From Flectonema sp. DT1601 (lineage: Eukaryota; Euglenozoa; Diplonemea; Diplonemida; Diplonemidae), in assembly GCA_964019425.1 (NCBI GenBank), contig OZ025856.1, positions 186,001-250,000 on the forward strand: a DNA stretch of 64,000 bases, in the 5' to 3' direction. Below, piece by piece: positions 33,197 through 43,793 of this stretch. Made by a program: the position numbers and the translations under genes. Below the pieces are notes generated by a model that saw only the letters and a list, made by a program, of their open reading frames with translations, ran no database searches and was not told the DNA's origin. The number at the start of each line of letters is the position of its first letter. Within the stretch, counting starts at the first letter, position 1.

Positions 33197-36190
33197 CAGT
33201 GGTGGGAGGTTTGGTATCAAATCGCAGCCACCACCACAGCAGCTGAAATCAATCGAAAGATGGTGTTAATATGGGTTATGCATCACTTATAGTTACAGAA
33301 GGCACACAGAGCTAAACTGAAAAAAAAGGAAATCAAACAACAAGAATTCATAATCAGCATACAAGGGATCTGCAGTGAGACCAACTCGAAAGAAGGTACT
33401 CAGATAACGAGTCTGAATGTATTAATTCATCATGCTGTAAGAACTAATCACAAGAAACTTCACAAGAGAATAATTAGGAGCACAAACTCCCCAAAAACAG
33501 AGACAACAGAATCAGTGGTGGGAGGTTTGGTATCAAATCGCAGCCACCACCACAGCAGCTGAAATCAATCGAAAGATGGTGTTAATATGGGTTATGCATC
33601 ACTTTATCTAGAACTATCCACAGTTAGGGAGGAAGGCAAGCAGTATTATTTACAGCCCAACAACAGTTTGTTTACTTTCTCACAGCAGAGAAGGAAACTG
33701 AGCAGAGACAATGGAATCAGTGGTGGGAGGTTCGGTATCAAATCGCAGCCACCACCACAGCAGCTGAAATCAATCGAAAGATGGTGTTAATATGGGTTAT
33801 GCATCACTTATAGTTACAGAAGGCACACAGAGCTAAACCGAAAAAAAAAAGGAAAACAAACAACAAGAATTCATAATCAGCATACAAGGGATCTGCAGTG
33901 AGACCAACTCGAAAGAAGGTACTCAGATAACGAGTCTGAATGTATTAATTCATCATGCTGTAAGAACTAATCACAAGAAACTTCACAAGAGAATAATTAG
34001 GAGCACAAACTCCCCAAAAACAGAGACAATGGAATCAGTGGTGGGAGGTTTGGTATCAAATCGCAGCCACCACCACAGCAGCTGAAATCAATCGAAAGAT
34101 GGTGTTAATATGGGTTATGCATCACTTTATCTAGAACTATCCACAGTTAGGGAGGAAGGCAAGCAGTATTATTTACAGCCCAACAACAGTTTGTTTACTT
34201 TCTCACAGCAGAGAAGGAAACTGAGCAGAGACAATGGAATCAGTGGTGGGAGGTTTGGTATCAAATCGCAGTTACCACCACAGCAGCTGAAATCAATCGA
34301 AAGATGGTGTTAATATGGGTTATGCATCACTTTATCTAGAACTATCCACAGTTAGGGAGGAAGGCAAGCAGTATTATTTACAGCCCAACAACAGTTTGTT
34401 TACTTTCTCACAGCAGAGAAGGAAACTGAGCAGAGACAATGGAATCAGTGGTGGGAGGTTTGGTATCAAATCGCAGTTACCACCACAGCAGCTGAAATCA
34501 ATCGAAAGATGGTGTTAATATGGGTTATGCATCACTTTATCTAGAACTATCCACAGTTAGGGAGGAAGGCAAGCAGTATTATTCACAGCCCAACAACAGT
34601 TTGTTTACTTTCTCACAGCAGAGAAGGAAACTGAGCAGAGACAATGGAATCAGTGGTGGGAGGTTCGGTATCAAATCGCAGCCACCACCACAGCAGCTGA
34701 AATCAATCGAAAGATGGTGTTAATATGGGTTATGCATCACTTATAGTTACAGAAGGCACACAGAGCTAAACTGAAAAAAAAAGGAAAACAAACAACAAGA
34801 ATTCATAATCAGCATACAAGGGATCTGCAGTGAGACCAACTCGAAAGAAGGTACTCAGATAACGAGTCTGAATGTATTAATTCATCATGCTGTAAGAACT
34901 AATCACAAGAAACTTCACAAGAGAATAATTAGGAGCACAAACTCCCCAAAAACAGAGACAATGGAATCAGTGGTGGGAGGTTTGGTATCAAATCGCAGCC
35001 ACCACCACAGCAGCTGAAATCAATCGAAAGATGGTGTTAATATGGGTTATGCATCACTTTATCTAGAACTATCCACAGTTAGGGAGGAAGGCAAGCAGTA
35101 TTATTTACAGCCCAACAACAGTTTGTTTACTTTCTCACAGCAGAGAAGGAAACCGAAGAGAGACAACAGAATCAGTGGTGGGAGGTTTGGTATCAAATCG
35201 CAGCCACCACCACAGCAGCTGAAATCAATCGAAAGATGGTGTTAATATGGGTTATGCATTACTTATAGTTACAGAAGGCACACAGAGCTAAACCGGAAAA
35301 AAAAAGGAAAACGAACAACAAGAATTCATAATCAGCATACAAGGGATCTGCAGTGAGACCAACTCGAAAGAAGGTACTCAGATAACGAGTCTGAATGTAT
35401 TAATTCATCATGCTGTAAGAACTAATCACAAGAAACTTCACAAGAGAATAATTAGGAGCACAAACTCCCCAAAAACAGAGACAATGGAATCAGTGGTGGG
35501 AGGTTTGGTATCAAATCGCAGCCACCACCACAGCAGCTGAAATCAATCGAAAGATGGTGTTAATATGGGTTATGCATCACTTTATCTAGAACTATCCATA
35601 GTTAGGGAGGAAGGCAAGCAGTATTATTTACAGCCCAACAACAGTTTGTTTACTTTCTCACAGCAGAGAAGGAAACTGAAGAGAGACAACAGAATCAGTG
35701 GTGGGAGGTTCGGTATCAAATCGCAGCCACCACCACAGCAGCTGAAATCAATCGAAAGATGGTGTTAATATGGGTTATGCATCACTTACGGTTACAGAAG
35801 GCACACAGAGCTAAACTGAAAAAAAAAGGAAAACAAACAACAAGAATTCATAATCAGCATACAAGGGATCTGCAGTGAGACCAACTCGAAAGAAGGTACT
35901 CAGATAACGAGTCTGAATGTATTAATTCATCATGCTGTAAGAACTAATCACAAGAAACTTCACAAGAGAATAATTAGGAGCACAAACTCCCCAAAAACAA
36001 AGACAATGGAATCAGTGGTGGGAGGTTTGGTATCAAGTCGCAGCCACCACAGCAGCTGAAATCAATCGAAAGATGGTGTTAATATGGGTTATGCATCACT
36101 TTATCTAGAACTATCCATAGTTAGGGAGGAAGGCAAGCAGTATTATTTACAGCCCAACAACAGTTTGTTTACTTTCTCACAGTGGAGAAA
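33197..36190 (+). repeat. Satellite array 2: same A (~317 bp) and B (205 bp) units as array 1
   Basis: Core starts at 33197, 33513, 33718, 34036, 34241, 34446, 34651, 34968, 35173, 35491, 35696 and 36013, read as A B A B B B A B A B A B. The A units mostly have TATAGTTACAGAAGG where array 1 has TACGGTTACAGAAGG, and are ~4 bp shorter. The two arrays have therefore been homogenised partly separately. The last B unit degrades after ~36185 (CACAGTGGAGAAAG). Orientation is the same as array 1, and ~17 kb of genes lies between them. Confidence 0.95.
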
Positions 36191-36552
36191 GAAACTGAGT
36201 GGAGAACTACTGACACAATCGGGTACGTGCTTAACCTGGTGTAAGTAACAAAGATAAATGTAAAGCTCAATAATACTAATATAAAGATTATCCACGTTAA
36301 GTAGATCATGTGCGAATACTACGGTCGCAGTTATTGTTAGCAGGGGTTGGGGAAGATAAAGGGCAGGGACTTTGTAACTAATACTAACAAGAATTAAAGG
36401 CTTAACGGAACATGAGGATCTCATAAATGGCCAACTTACTTACGATAATTTCCTTTCGGATTTTTAAGTGATCGTATTCCCATAAATATATCGCACTACT
36501 AAGTGCAACTGGATAAAGTCTTCTGGTTTTTTCAACCAAGACGAACGGCTCT
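36191..36552. other. Intergenic, nothing recognised
   Basis: Unique AT-rich sequence between satellite array 2 and the dynein light-chain gene's stop. Confidence 0.6.
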
Positions 36553-36909
36553 TTACAAGGCTGTCCAATACACGCATGCTATACAATATAAATGACGGTT
36601 ATTTTCATCTTTATGAAGCAACATATTATCCTGTGCGTTGTCCCAATAGGCCGACGCAGCGAGGTGAAGTCCAGCTCCTGTGTGTCGCATTACGAAACAT
36701 GTAACAACGAATTTAAAAGGTTTGTTCAATCGTGTTAATTCCTTCATTGATATTTCAATAATGTTGTTAATCCATTTACCGACTAGAGAGTGGTCGTATT
36801 GTTGTGTGTGTCCAATGGTCGCTTCAATCGCTTCTTTAACAATACGTAGAACGGTCTCGCTTTGAATAACGAGCTCTTCTGGTTGATCGAATCCAGTTCT
36901 TCCCTCCAT
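36553..36909 (-). CDS. DYNLT1: Tctex1-type dynein light chain
   Basis: 118 residues, single exon, the usual length for the family. It is recognisable over its whole length: VLRIVKEAIEATIG at the N-terminus, then KWINNIIEISMKELTRLNKP, FKFVVTCFVMRHTGAGLHLA and SAYWDNAQDN. The human protein has [20 protein letters not shown] and CFWDSSTDGS at the same places. It is a cargo/intermediate-chain-binding subunit of cytoplasmic or axonemal dynein; which of the two cannot be told. Start and stop are clean. Upstream, an AAAAAATCAG lies 24 nt before the ATG, a weaker acceptor than in most neighbours. Confidence 0.93.
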   Translation of the reverse strand: MEGRTGFDQPEELVIQSETVLRIVKEAIEATIGHTQQYDHSLVGKWINNIIEISMKELTRLNKPFKFVVTCFVMRHTGAGLHLAASAYWDNAQDNMLLHKDENNRHLYCIACVYWTAL

Positions 36910-38167
36910 TGGAGTATTTTTTTTTTTTTATAATTCTGATTTTTTGGGGAATAATGAAATGAAATGAAAAAAAAAAAAAAGTATTGTAATCTAACAAACT
37001 CATTATCTTAAAAGAAGCTGAAGCATATTTTGTTGTATTTTTGTTTTTTTAAAAAAAGATATTGGTAATTTAATTTGAAGTAACAAAAAAACACATCACT
37101 TAAATAAATTTTTAATATTTAATAATTGTTAAAAAAAAGTTTGACACTAAAAAAAAAAAAAGAAAAAAAAAAAAAAAGACAGTTTGTTGCGTGTAGAAAA
37201 AAATTGGGAATCGGGAAAAAGAATAGACAATATCACTACCTAACTTCCTTTAATTTTTTTTTTTCCATATTTTCTTCGCTCTTTTTTTTTTTTTTGTCGT
37301 TTCTCAGTTATTTAAAACGTCTATACCACCCCTTTACCATAGTTCGTCATGTAGAAAAGTACATGGCGGGTGTTATCTAGTTTTCATGTATGAAACACTT
37401 GTCTTTTTCTTTTTCTTTTTTTTTTTTTTGCTACCAGGACACTGCCTTTAGTCGTCTAGTTAAGGAGGTGGGAAAAGGAGTTGAGGAGGTGAAGGGAGCT
37501 CTTTTTTTCTTTTTTTTGTTACCGGCATTTGGTCAATTTGCTTTATTTTTTCTTAGAGTCTTATCATTTTTTACATTGCCATATGTAAGCACACGATATA
37601 CTTTCGTGAGCTAATCAACAGTTAAGTCCAAACGCCTATCAGAAAGAGCACACAACAAACTGGGTGTCGGGGGGTGTGAAGAGGAGAACACTACTATCAC
37701 GTTATTATCTGCCTTCTTGTTTCTTTTTTTTTTTTTTTTTTTTTTCTATCTCCTCTTCTTCCCCCCACTTATTATTATTATTTTTTTTTGTTCTATTTTA
37801 TTTATTATGAAAGATGCCAGTGAAGTGTTTTAAAACGTGATCTCCCCTCCACGTTTACAGTGGTGCGACTCGTGATCGCAATTCGATTTTGGTGTCCGCA
37901 GACATCATGCATGCTTCAAGCTGGCAAGCTAGGAATCAGGATACTTTAAAATTGCAACACGATTAGTCTACTGCAAGTCTAACATCATTTGTTACACATT
38001 TAAAAAAAAAAAAAAAAAAAAAAGGGGGAAAAAAAAATGGAATATGAACGAGGAGGGGTTAAAAATGCTCTATAATAAGAAAATAGATTGTTAATAAGGG
38101 TCAGTTTGGAGATTAAAACAATCCTTGGTTAGGATAACGCAAAGTCAACAGGAATAGTTTGTGTTGT
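36910..38167. other. Intergenic, homopolymer-rich
   Basis: Many A or T runs (37151-37177, 37275-37286, 37418-37430, 37720-37745, 38001-38023). A short plus-strand stretch near 37435-37500 reads DTAFSRLVKEVGKGVEEVKG after a CAG, but runs into a T tract and is probably chance. Nothing else. Confidence 0.6.
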
Positions 38168-41100
38168 CTACGGCCATTCAAAAGGTTCTGGAGGACCAGG
38201 TTCGTCTTTTTCATCTGGATTTGCGTTGACATCACCAGGGTTTACTGTTGGAACCAGTTCTATTTCATCGTCTGGTTTACCATCGCAAACCATAACGACA
38301 CCCATGGAAGCACCCTGTGGTTGTTGTTGTTACTATTGTTGTTTGATTTAACTTATAATCAACTTATACAATCACATACCGGTTTAACAGGAGTATATCT
38401 AGTGTCTTCTGTAAACTGTAACACGTCTAACTGACCAAGAGTAACTCTGCAAGGATTGTGAAGAATTTGAGTGGGTTCCTCAACTTCTTCTTTCTTCTCT
38501 TCCTTTTCTTCTTTCTTCTCTTCTTCCAGTACTACAGCTTCCTCCATTGGAGTCATATCAACATCGCCTTCCTTCTTCTTCTTTCTCTTATCAGTCTTGC
38601 TGGTAGTAGATAGAACTACCTTGTCTCTCTTTTTAGTTTCCTTTTCATCAGACCCTTCCTGTTTCTTTGGTACGCTGTACATTGAAGGAGGTGCATTACT
38701 GCGTACGATGAATTTAGGCATTCTGAGATCCTTGTTGAGGGCAATGATGCAGGTTGGCTGTTTTATTGTTTTGTTTTTGAAATATGTAAATTTGAAATAT
38801 GTAAATAATTAAAAGGAACTAATACACACCTGCAGTGCTAAACTCAACATTAAGATGTATGGGTACCAGTACCAAAATTGTAAGAACATGCGAAGACCAA
38901 TAATAGGCTTTACTAAGTTGTGTCCGTTTTTGTGGAGAGCGATAGTCTGGTTACGACCACCTGCTTCCATAATTCCCATGGCGATGATGCAACCAAACTG
39001 TGTGAGGATGTCTTCGTACTTGTCAGAGATGTGTTTTTCGAGGTCTTCACGGAATTCTTTTACACGAGGAAGCTCTTTCGATGTCTTCTGCATGAGGACC
39101 ATCGCGAGAGCTACAATAGCACCTTGTCTAACAAAGTCTGTAGTATCATCTTTTAGTACCCAAAGCATGTCTACAGCTTGTTTGTTTCCGGTTCCTGCAC
39201 ATGCAATTCCGAGTGCTGACGCGACACCCCATCTGATGTTTGGGTTGTGGGAATCAGCGAATCCAGAAATAACATTTAAACACAATTGTGGTTCCTTAAA
39301 AGTAACAAATCCGATTTCAAGAAGACCAGCTCTTCTAACGTCATCACTTGTGTCTTGAACACAGACAGTTAGAAGACGTTCGATTGCTTTTCTGTTTCCA
39401 GTTCCTGCATAGGCGGAACCAATGACTTGAACACCTCCAAGTCTAATCCATGGATCAGATGAGAGAAGCATATCTTCGATTAAAGTATCAGCGTGTCCTT
39501 CTCTACCGTACATGAGCATTGCTAATGACATTGATACTCCTCTGATAATCTTTTCATGTTGAGTGTCTTTCCCATATGATAGAAGCTCTTCAACAGCACG
39601 TTCATCACCAGATCCCAAGTATAAGAGACCAATAGCAACAGCAGCAGCTTCTCCTCCAACAGCATTATCGTTGAACATCACTTCTTTTAATAGATCGTAT
39701 ATCGCTTCGTCTTTAGAGGACATCGAAACAAGACCAATTCCTAGACATGCTCCGTGAATCAATTGTTCTGACTGTTGGTTTGCCTGAACACATTGAATCA
39801 AAAAGTTTAATACTTCTCTTGGTCTGGTTACCTTATCGTCGGTTTCTCCGGTTGCTCCTGGGACGACTAATTCAGCAGTCTCTTCACGGAGATTGCAACC
39901 GACTGGGGCGTGGATAAGACCTAATCCGAATAGTGCTCCACCTTCTTGGTATGGAGTCACACCGGATGCACCTGGTGCTGATGGTAGATAACTCTGAAGG
40001 ACTTGCATTGATTGGGAAACATGACCCTTGTTGATTACTCCGAGAGTTGCTGTTGCTGTAAACCTCGCCCAGTTGTTTGCTTGAGCTAACCAATCTAAAT
40101 TCTCCCTTAAGAATTGATCACAAGTAGTTCCACAATACATTAAAGAATTAGCCATCACAATAGCACTGTGAGTAATTGATGAGTTCTTCTTGTGAACGAT
40201 GCTCTTCTTTAAGTTATTCATTACATCAATACTCAACGAGTTTTGTGAATACAAAAATTGAAACTGCAATTCCGTTGTTGGCGCACCCGTCAAGATTGTA
40301 AATAATTTCGTGTAGTTATCAGGAGTTGGACTCTTACTAACTTCCTTTAAGTGTTCACGAATACCTGCTGCTACAGCGAGAAGGAAGTCTTGGTTGCAAT
40401 GGTCAAACAGATCAAAAGCAAGTTGGTAGGCAATTAAATCCGCCTGTTTTGCTTTCTCATCATCAAGTAACATGCAGAGATTACGAACAACTTCTTTGTG
40501 ATCATTCAAAAAGATTAAACATTGTTGCATTTCGATAAGGTTTAGAGCACGGAGTTTTTCAGGTCCAGATGCGTACAAACGAACGACAGTGCGAAGGAGT
40601 TTTTCTCTAAAATCAACATTTACAACATGTTGAGTTGATAGTCTTAAAACACACGAGAGAACTTCAGCTGAATGCATGTTCTTTACGTAATCTGTTGCGA
40701 GTTCCTCAAGCAAATCAAGTCTTTGAGAACTAATACATAATCCAATATGTTCTGGTAGTCTGTTGTATTCGGAGTCTGCTGCAAACCAATTTTTCATAAG
40801 AGTTGTAAAAAGTGTGTCAAGCTGACCGTATTGTGAGTCTTTCTTCGCTTCTTCTTCTCCGTTTTCACGAAGTTCGATGTACCTGTCGACACATTTTTTT
40901 ACAATTGCGTGAGTGTATTCATCTCTAGCAGAGACGTCAAACATGGTACCAGCAGCCATGGCAAACACGAACGCTTCTGAATACTCTTTTAAGTGGTAGT
41001 ATACTTTTGAGAGAAGAAGTGCTGCTTTCTTTCTCTCTGGAAAGTTAGTACTTTCGTAAAGCACTTCGATACATTTCAGATAATCAGAAATTTCATTCCA

Positions 41101-41208
41101 GTATCCATCTGCTCTAGCTAAAAGTGCGTTTAGCGCGCTTGCTTGTAATTTTGTATTATCCTCTTCCAGTAGGGCGAGGAGCCCCCCAACTGATGACATT
41201 GCCACCAT
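38168..41208 (-). CDS. RPN2: 26S proteasome regulatory subunit RPN2 (PSMD1)
   Basis: Exons 38830-41208, 38380-38757 and 38168-38314 join in phase to 967 residues, a normal length. The N-terminus (LLALLEEDNTKLQASALNAL) and helical repeats match the family. The proteasome/cyclosome repeats are clear: GGALFGLGLIHAP, HGACLGIGLVSMS, AAAVAIGLLYLGSG, RGVSMSLAMLMYG, LGGVQVIGSAYAGTGN, RWGVASALGIACAGTGN. Exon 2 gives PTCIIALNKDLRMPKF and a Lys/Glu-rich insert. Exon 3 ends DEPGPPEPFEWP, like the human ...EPEPPEPFEY end. Introns: 38758-38829 (GTGTGT...AAAACAG) and 38315-38379 (GTATGT...ACCACAG). RPN2 is the scaffold of the 19S base. Acceptor (CTTTGTTCTTTTTAG) 13 nt before the ATG. Confidence 0.97.
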
Positions 41209-41765
41209 ATTGTGTGTTATACTAAAAAGAACAAAGTAACCTTCGCAATGTAAATAAAACCGCCAGACAACACAGACATTCTAAGGCAAGCTCATAGAGG
41301 TTTTTTTTTCTTCTTTTTTTTTCTTCCTTTTCTCCCCAAATTATAAATCACAGCAAAAAACAACATCAATTCGCAGGCAAATGCGATTGTTATTTCTTTT
41401 TTTGATGATCTCTGAATGAATCTCCAATTTACTTCTTCGACAGAATGGAGTACAAATATTATTTACAACGAAGTGAGGAGGAAGATGCTCTACTAGGGCA
41501 GCGATTATAGTTTTTTTTTTTTTTTTTTTTAAAAAATACAAAAAAAATAGATTTAATTAACCAAACAATAATAATAATAATAATACAAGAAAATAAATAA
41601 ATAAATAAAATAAAAAAAAGGGTACAAAAAAAAAAAAAAAAAAAAAAATCTCTAACGGCGAAATTAATTAAAACCATTTCTGTCAGGGGAACTTCGTATT
41701 CGGCGATGAGTAAGTCGAGTAGTACAATTATGACCTGTCTCTATCACCTAATAAAGTCTGTCTAA
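41209..41765. other. Intergenic, homopolymer-rich
   Basis: Contains T run 41511-41530, A run 41625-41648 and an ATA-repeat near 41566-41585. No gene seen. Confidence 0.6.
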
Positions 41766-42695
41766 CTACTGGTGATACCGCAATTGCACACGGTGATGTG
41801 GTGCACTTGGCTGTGGTGAAGGCACAGAGTGCTGTGGAGATGAATACGACATAGAACTACGAACAGACCCTTGTTGCATCAGATGTGAATTATTTGTCGT
41901 ATCGAGATGGTGACGAACAGCTTCCCAACGACGTTCAACTTCCAATTCAGGATTCTCAGGAAAGTACCGAGACGGATCTTGAGGAATCCCTAACCTCGTT
42001 TCTATCTCATCGAGGTATTGTTTATCTTGGTGGTATTGCCAAAGATTTGAAAGGGTTGTATCTTTACATCGATTCCCATGGTCATCAACGTAGAAAATCT
42101 CAACTGGAGCTTGGGTCTCATCTAAATCTAATTGCTCTCTGTCAATCCGATCGCAGTTGTCTGCGAGATTTCGTTCTCTTTCAAGTCTACGACGTTCTCT
42201 GTTTCTGGCAACTTCTACTTCTTCAAACTTGAAACGATCTGGTCCATGCTGCCACATGTATGTTAGTTCCTCGTCTTTAACAGTTTGGCCTTGGCTGTTT
42301 ATTTTCCAGGCTTCGTATCTCGGAACGAGAGCCTTTCTTCCCTGTGATGATCTAGAACGGCGGCGACTACCAGCAGGCTCCTTACGAGCACCTGCGTGGT
42401 AGAATTTTGATCGTAAGCCGCTCTGCCAGTTTGATCCGTCGGTGTCAATACCTCCTATGGATTGATCATTTCCGATACTATGACCTATTCCTTTTCTTGC
42501 TGCATCTCTTCCTTCCTTACCAACACCATTACCATGTTCATCAAAGCGGTATTTATGAGTACCCGTGTACAGAGTACTATCTGTTAGCTTGTCTACAATA
42601 TCTCCGTCGTAAGTCCACAGCTGTCCCGTGTGAAGGAATCTCGGAACCTTGTGCTTCCTTGGGCTTGATGTATATTCGCGTATTGGTACTGGCAT
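41766..42695 (-). CDS. p25-alpha (TPPP)-like protein with extended C-terminus
   Basis: 309 residues, single exon. Residues ~33-65 carry the C-terminal signature of p25-alpha/TPPP proteins: DKLTDSTLYTGTHKYRFDEH then GNGVGKEGRD. Vertebrate TPPP has LTDTSKFTGSHKERFD...GKGKGKAGR in the same place, as recalled. The rest has two related segments, EAWKINSQGQTVKDEELTYM(W) and EIFYVDDHGNRCKDTTLSNL(W), which look like an internal duplication, separated by a very basic helix (RNRERRRLERERNLA). It ends in a Ser/Gln/Pro/His-rich tail. No EF-hand-like first half and no doublecortin domain are visible, so it is neither canonical TPPP nor apicortin. p25-alpha proteins bind or bundle microtubules and track with flagellated eukaryotes. 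Acceptor (TTATCTCTCTCCAG, CAG 42728-42730) 32 nt before the ATG. Confidence 0.8.
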   Translation of the reverse strand: MPVPIREYTSSPRKHKVPRFLHTGQLWTYDGDIVDKLTDSTLYTGTHKYRFDEHGNGVGKEGRDAARKGIGHSIGNDQSIGGIDTDGSNWQSGLRSKFYHAGARKEPAGSRRRSRSSQGRKALVPRYEAWKINSQGQTVKDEELTYMWQHGPDRFKFEEVEVARNRERRRLERERNLADNCDRIDREQLDLDETQAPVEIFYVDDHGNRCKDTTLSNLWQYHQDKQYLDEIETRLGIPQDPSRYFPENPELEVERRWEAVRHHLDTTNNSHLMQQGSVRSSMSYSSPQHSVPSPQPSAPHHRVQLRYHQ

Positions 42696-43286
42696 TTATT
42701 TATATGTGTGTGTGTATGCGGCTGCCACTGGAGAGAGATAAAAAAAACGATGAATCATTTAATATAAATTTTTTTAAAAAAAAAAACCCACAAAAAAAAC
42801 TCGGAAGGAAAGAAATGTGGAGTATGTCACTCAGGAAACAAAACTAACGTACGTGAAGATCAGTGATAAAGGAAGAACGATACCTGAAATTTGATACTTC
42901 TACCCCAAATACCGTCGAATTACCAAGGCAAACTATAATAGTTTTCACCTCATAAACGCCAATAGTTTTTTTAGCACGAAAAACGAGGACAAAGAAAAAA
43001 GAAATAAAGGGAGAATATACACACACACACACACTGGCTATATGCAAACAGAATGACTTTTTCTTATTTTTTTTTTTAAAAAAAATCAGTGATCTATTGC
43101 ACAAGTACACAAAACTGTAGCACAAAAAATTCAAATAAATAAAAAAAAAACTCTTTCCAACAGTGGACAACAAAAGTGAGTAATAATTTCTGGAAATAGC
43201 TGAAAGCTTCACATGGGAAGTAGCGTTGTTACCGTTTTGAGAGATACCAACGGCCGTTCTTACCTATTTTGAAACAATAAAATGAT
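42696..43286. other. Intergenic, nothing recognised
   Basis: Contains the p25-alpha gene's acceptor region, a CA run at 43019-43035, and A/T homopolymers. Confidence 0.6.
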
Positions 43287-43793
43287 TTAGTTCTTTGGGG
43301 CAGGGCAACCAAAGACGTTGGTCTCATTGTATGTAATGTGTGGGTATGAAAGGATCACGGTGACTAAGTTCTTGTAGTTCTGACCTCTGTCTCCGTAGGC
43401 GAAGTTTCCAGTAATGAAGTCCTGTGAGTGGGAGAAAGCCTGAACCTGAATCTTTCCAGCCTTTGCAGTCTGAACAACACCAAAGTTAAGAGTGTCGTTG
43501 TAGTGCATCTTGGTTGGTTCCTTTGCGTTAGTAACGTGACGTCCCTGGACGACGTAAGTCAATGGTCCCTGATCTGGTTGTGTTGCGAAGAATTTGTATC
43601 CACCGTCTGGTCCTCCTGACTTCAGTGTTTGCTCTAACTTTGAAGCCATCTCTTTTGCTGAGATACCCTCAACATCCCAGTTCAGTCTGCAGCATGCCTC
43701 CACACAGGTACCTAAATCAACATTTCCACAGTTTGGTGGTTGGCAACCGTTGACAACGGCAAGGGCGGCGAGGATTGCAGCAATGGTCTTCAT
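43287..43793 (-). CDS. Small secreted protein, Cys-rich N-terminal region
   Basis: 168 residues, single exon, family not identified. An N-terminal signal peptide (MKTIAAILAALAVVNG) is followed by six cysteines in a short space (CQPPNCGNVDLGTCVEACC). Then comes a ~110-residue domain with alternating hydrophobic strands (YKFFATQPDQGPLTYVVQGR, AGKIQVQAFSHSQDFITGNF) and a lone C-terminal Cys (VFGCPAPKN). There is no membrane helix after the signal, so it is probably secreted or lumenal. Codon use looks more GC-rich at third positions than in neighbours, compatible with high expression (impression, not measured). Acceptor (TTTTATTCCACAG, CAG 43830-43832) 36 nt before the ATG. Confidence 0.8.
   Translation of the reverse strand: MKTIAAILAALAVVNGCQPPNCGNVDLGTCVEACCRLNWDVEGISAKEMASKLEQTLKSGGPDGGYKFFATQPDQGPLTYVVQGRHVTNAKEPTKMHYNDTLNFGVVQTAKAGKIQVQAFSHSQDFITGNFAYGDRGQNYKNLVTVILSYPHITYNETNVFGCPAPKN

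Noticed and set aside
13335-36190. CRISPR-like repeat arrays
   Set aside because: Units are 205 and ~320 bp, with no short repeats and unique spacers; eukaryotic nuclear DNA.
37390-37614. Plus-strand ORF with LVKEVGKGVEEVKG
   Set aside because: Flanked by T runs that generate Phe tracts, no homology, against the cluster direction.
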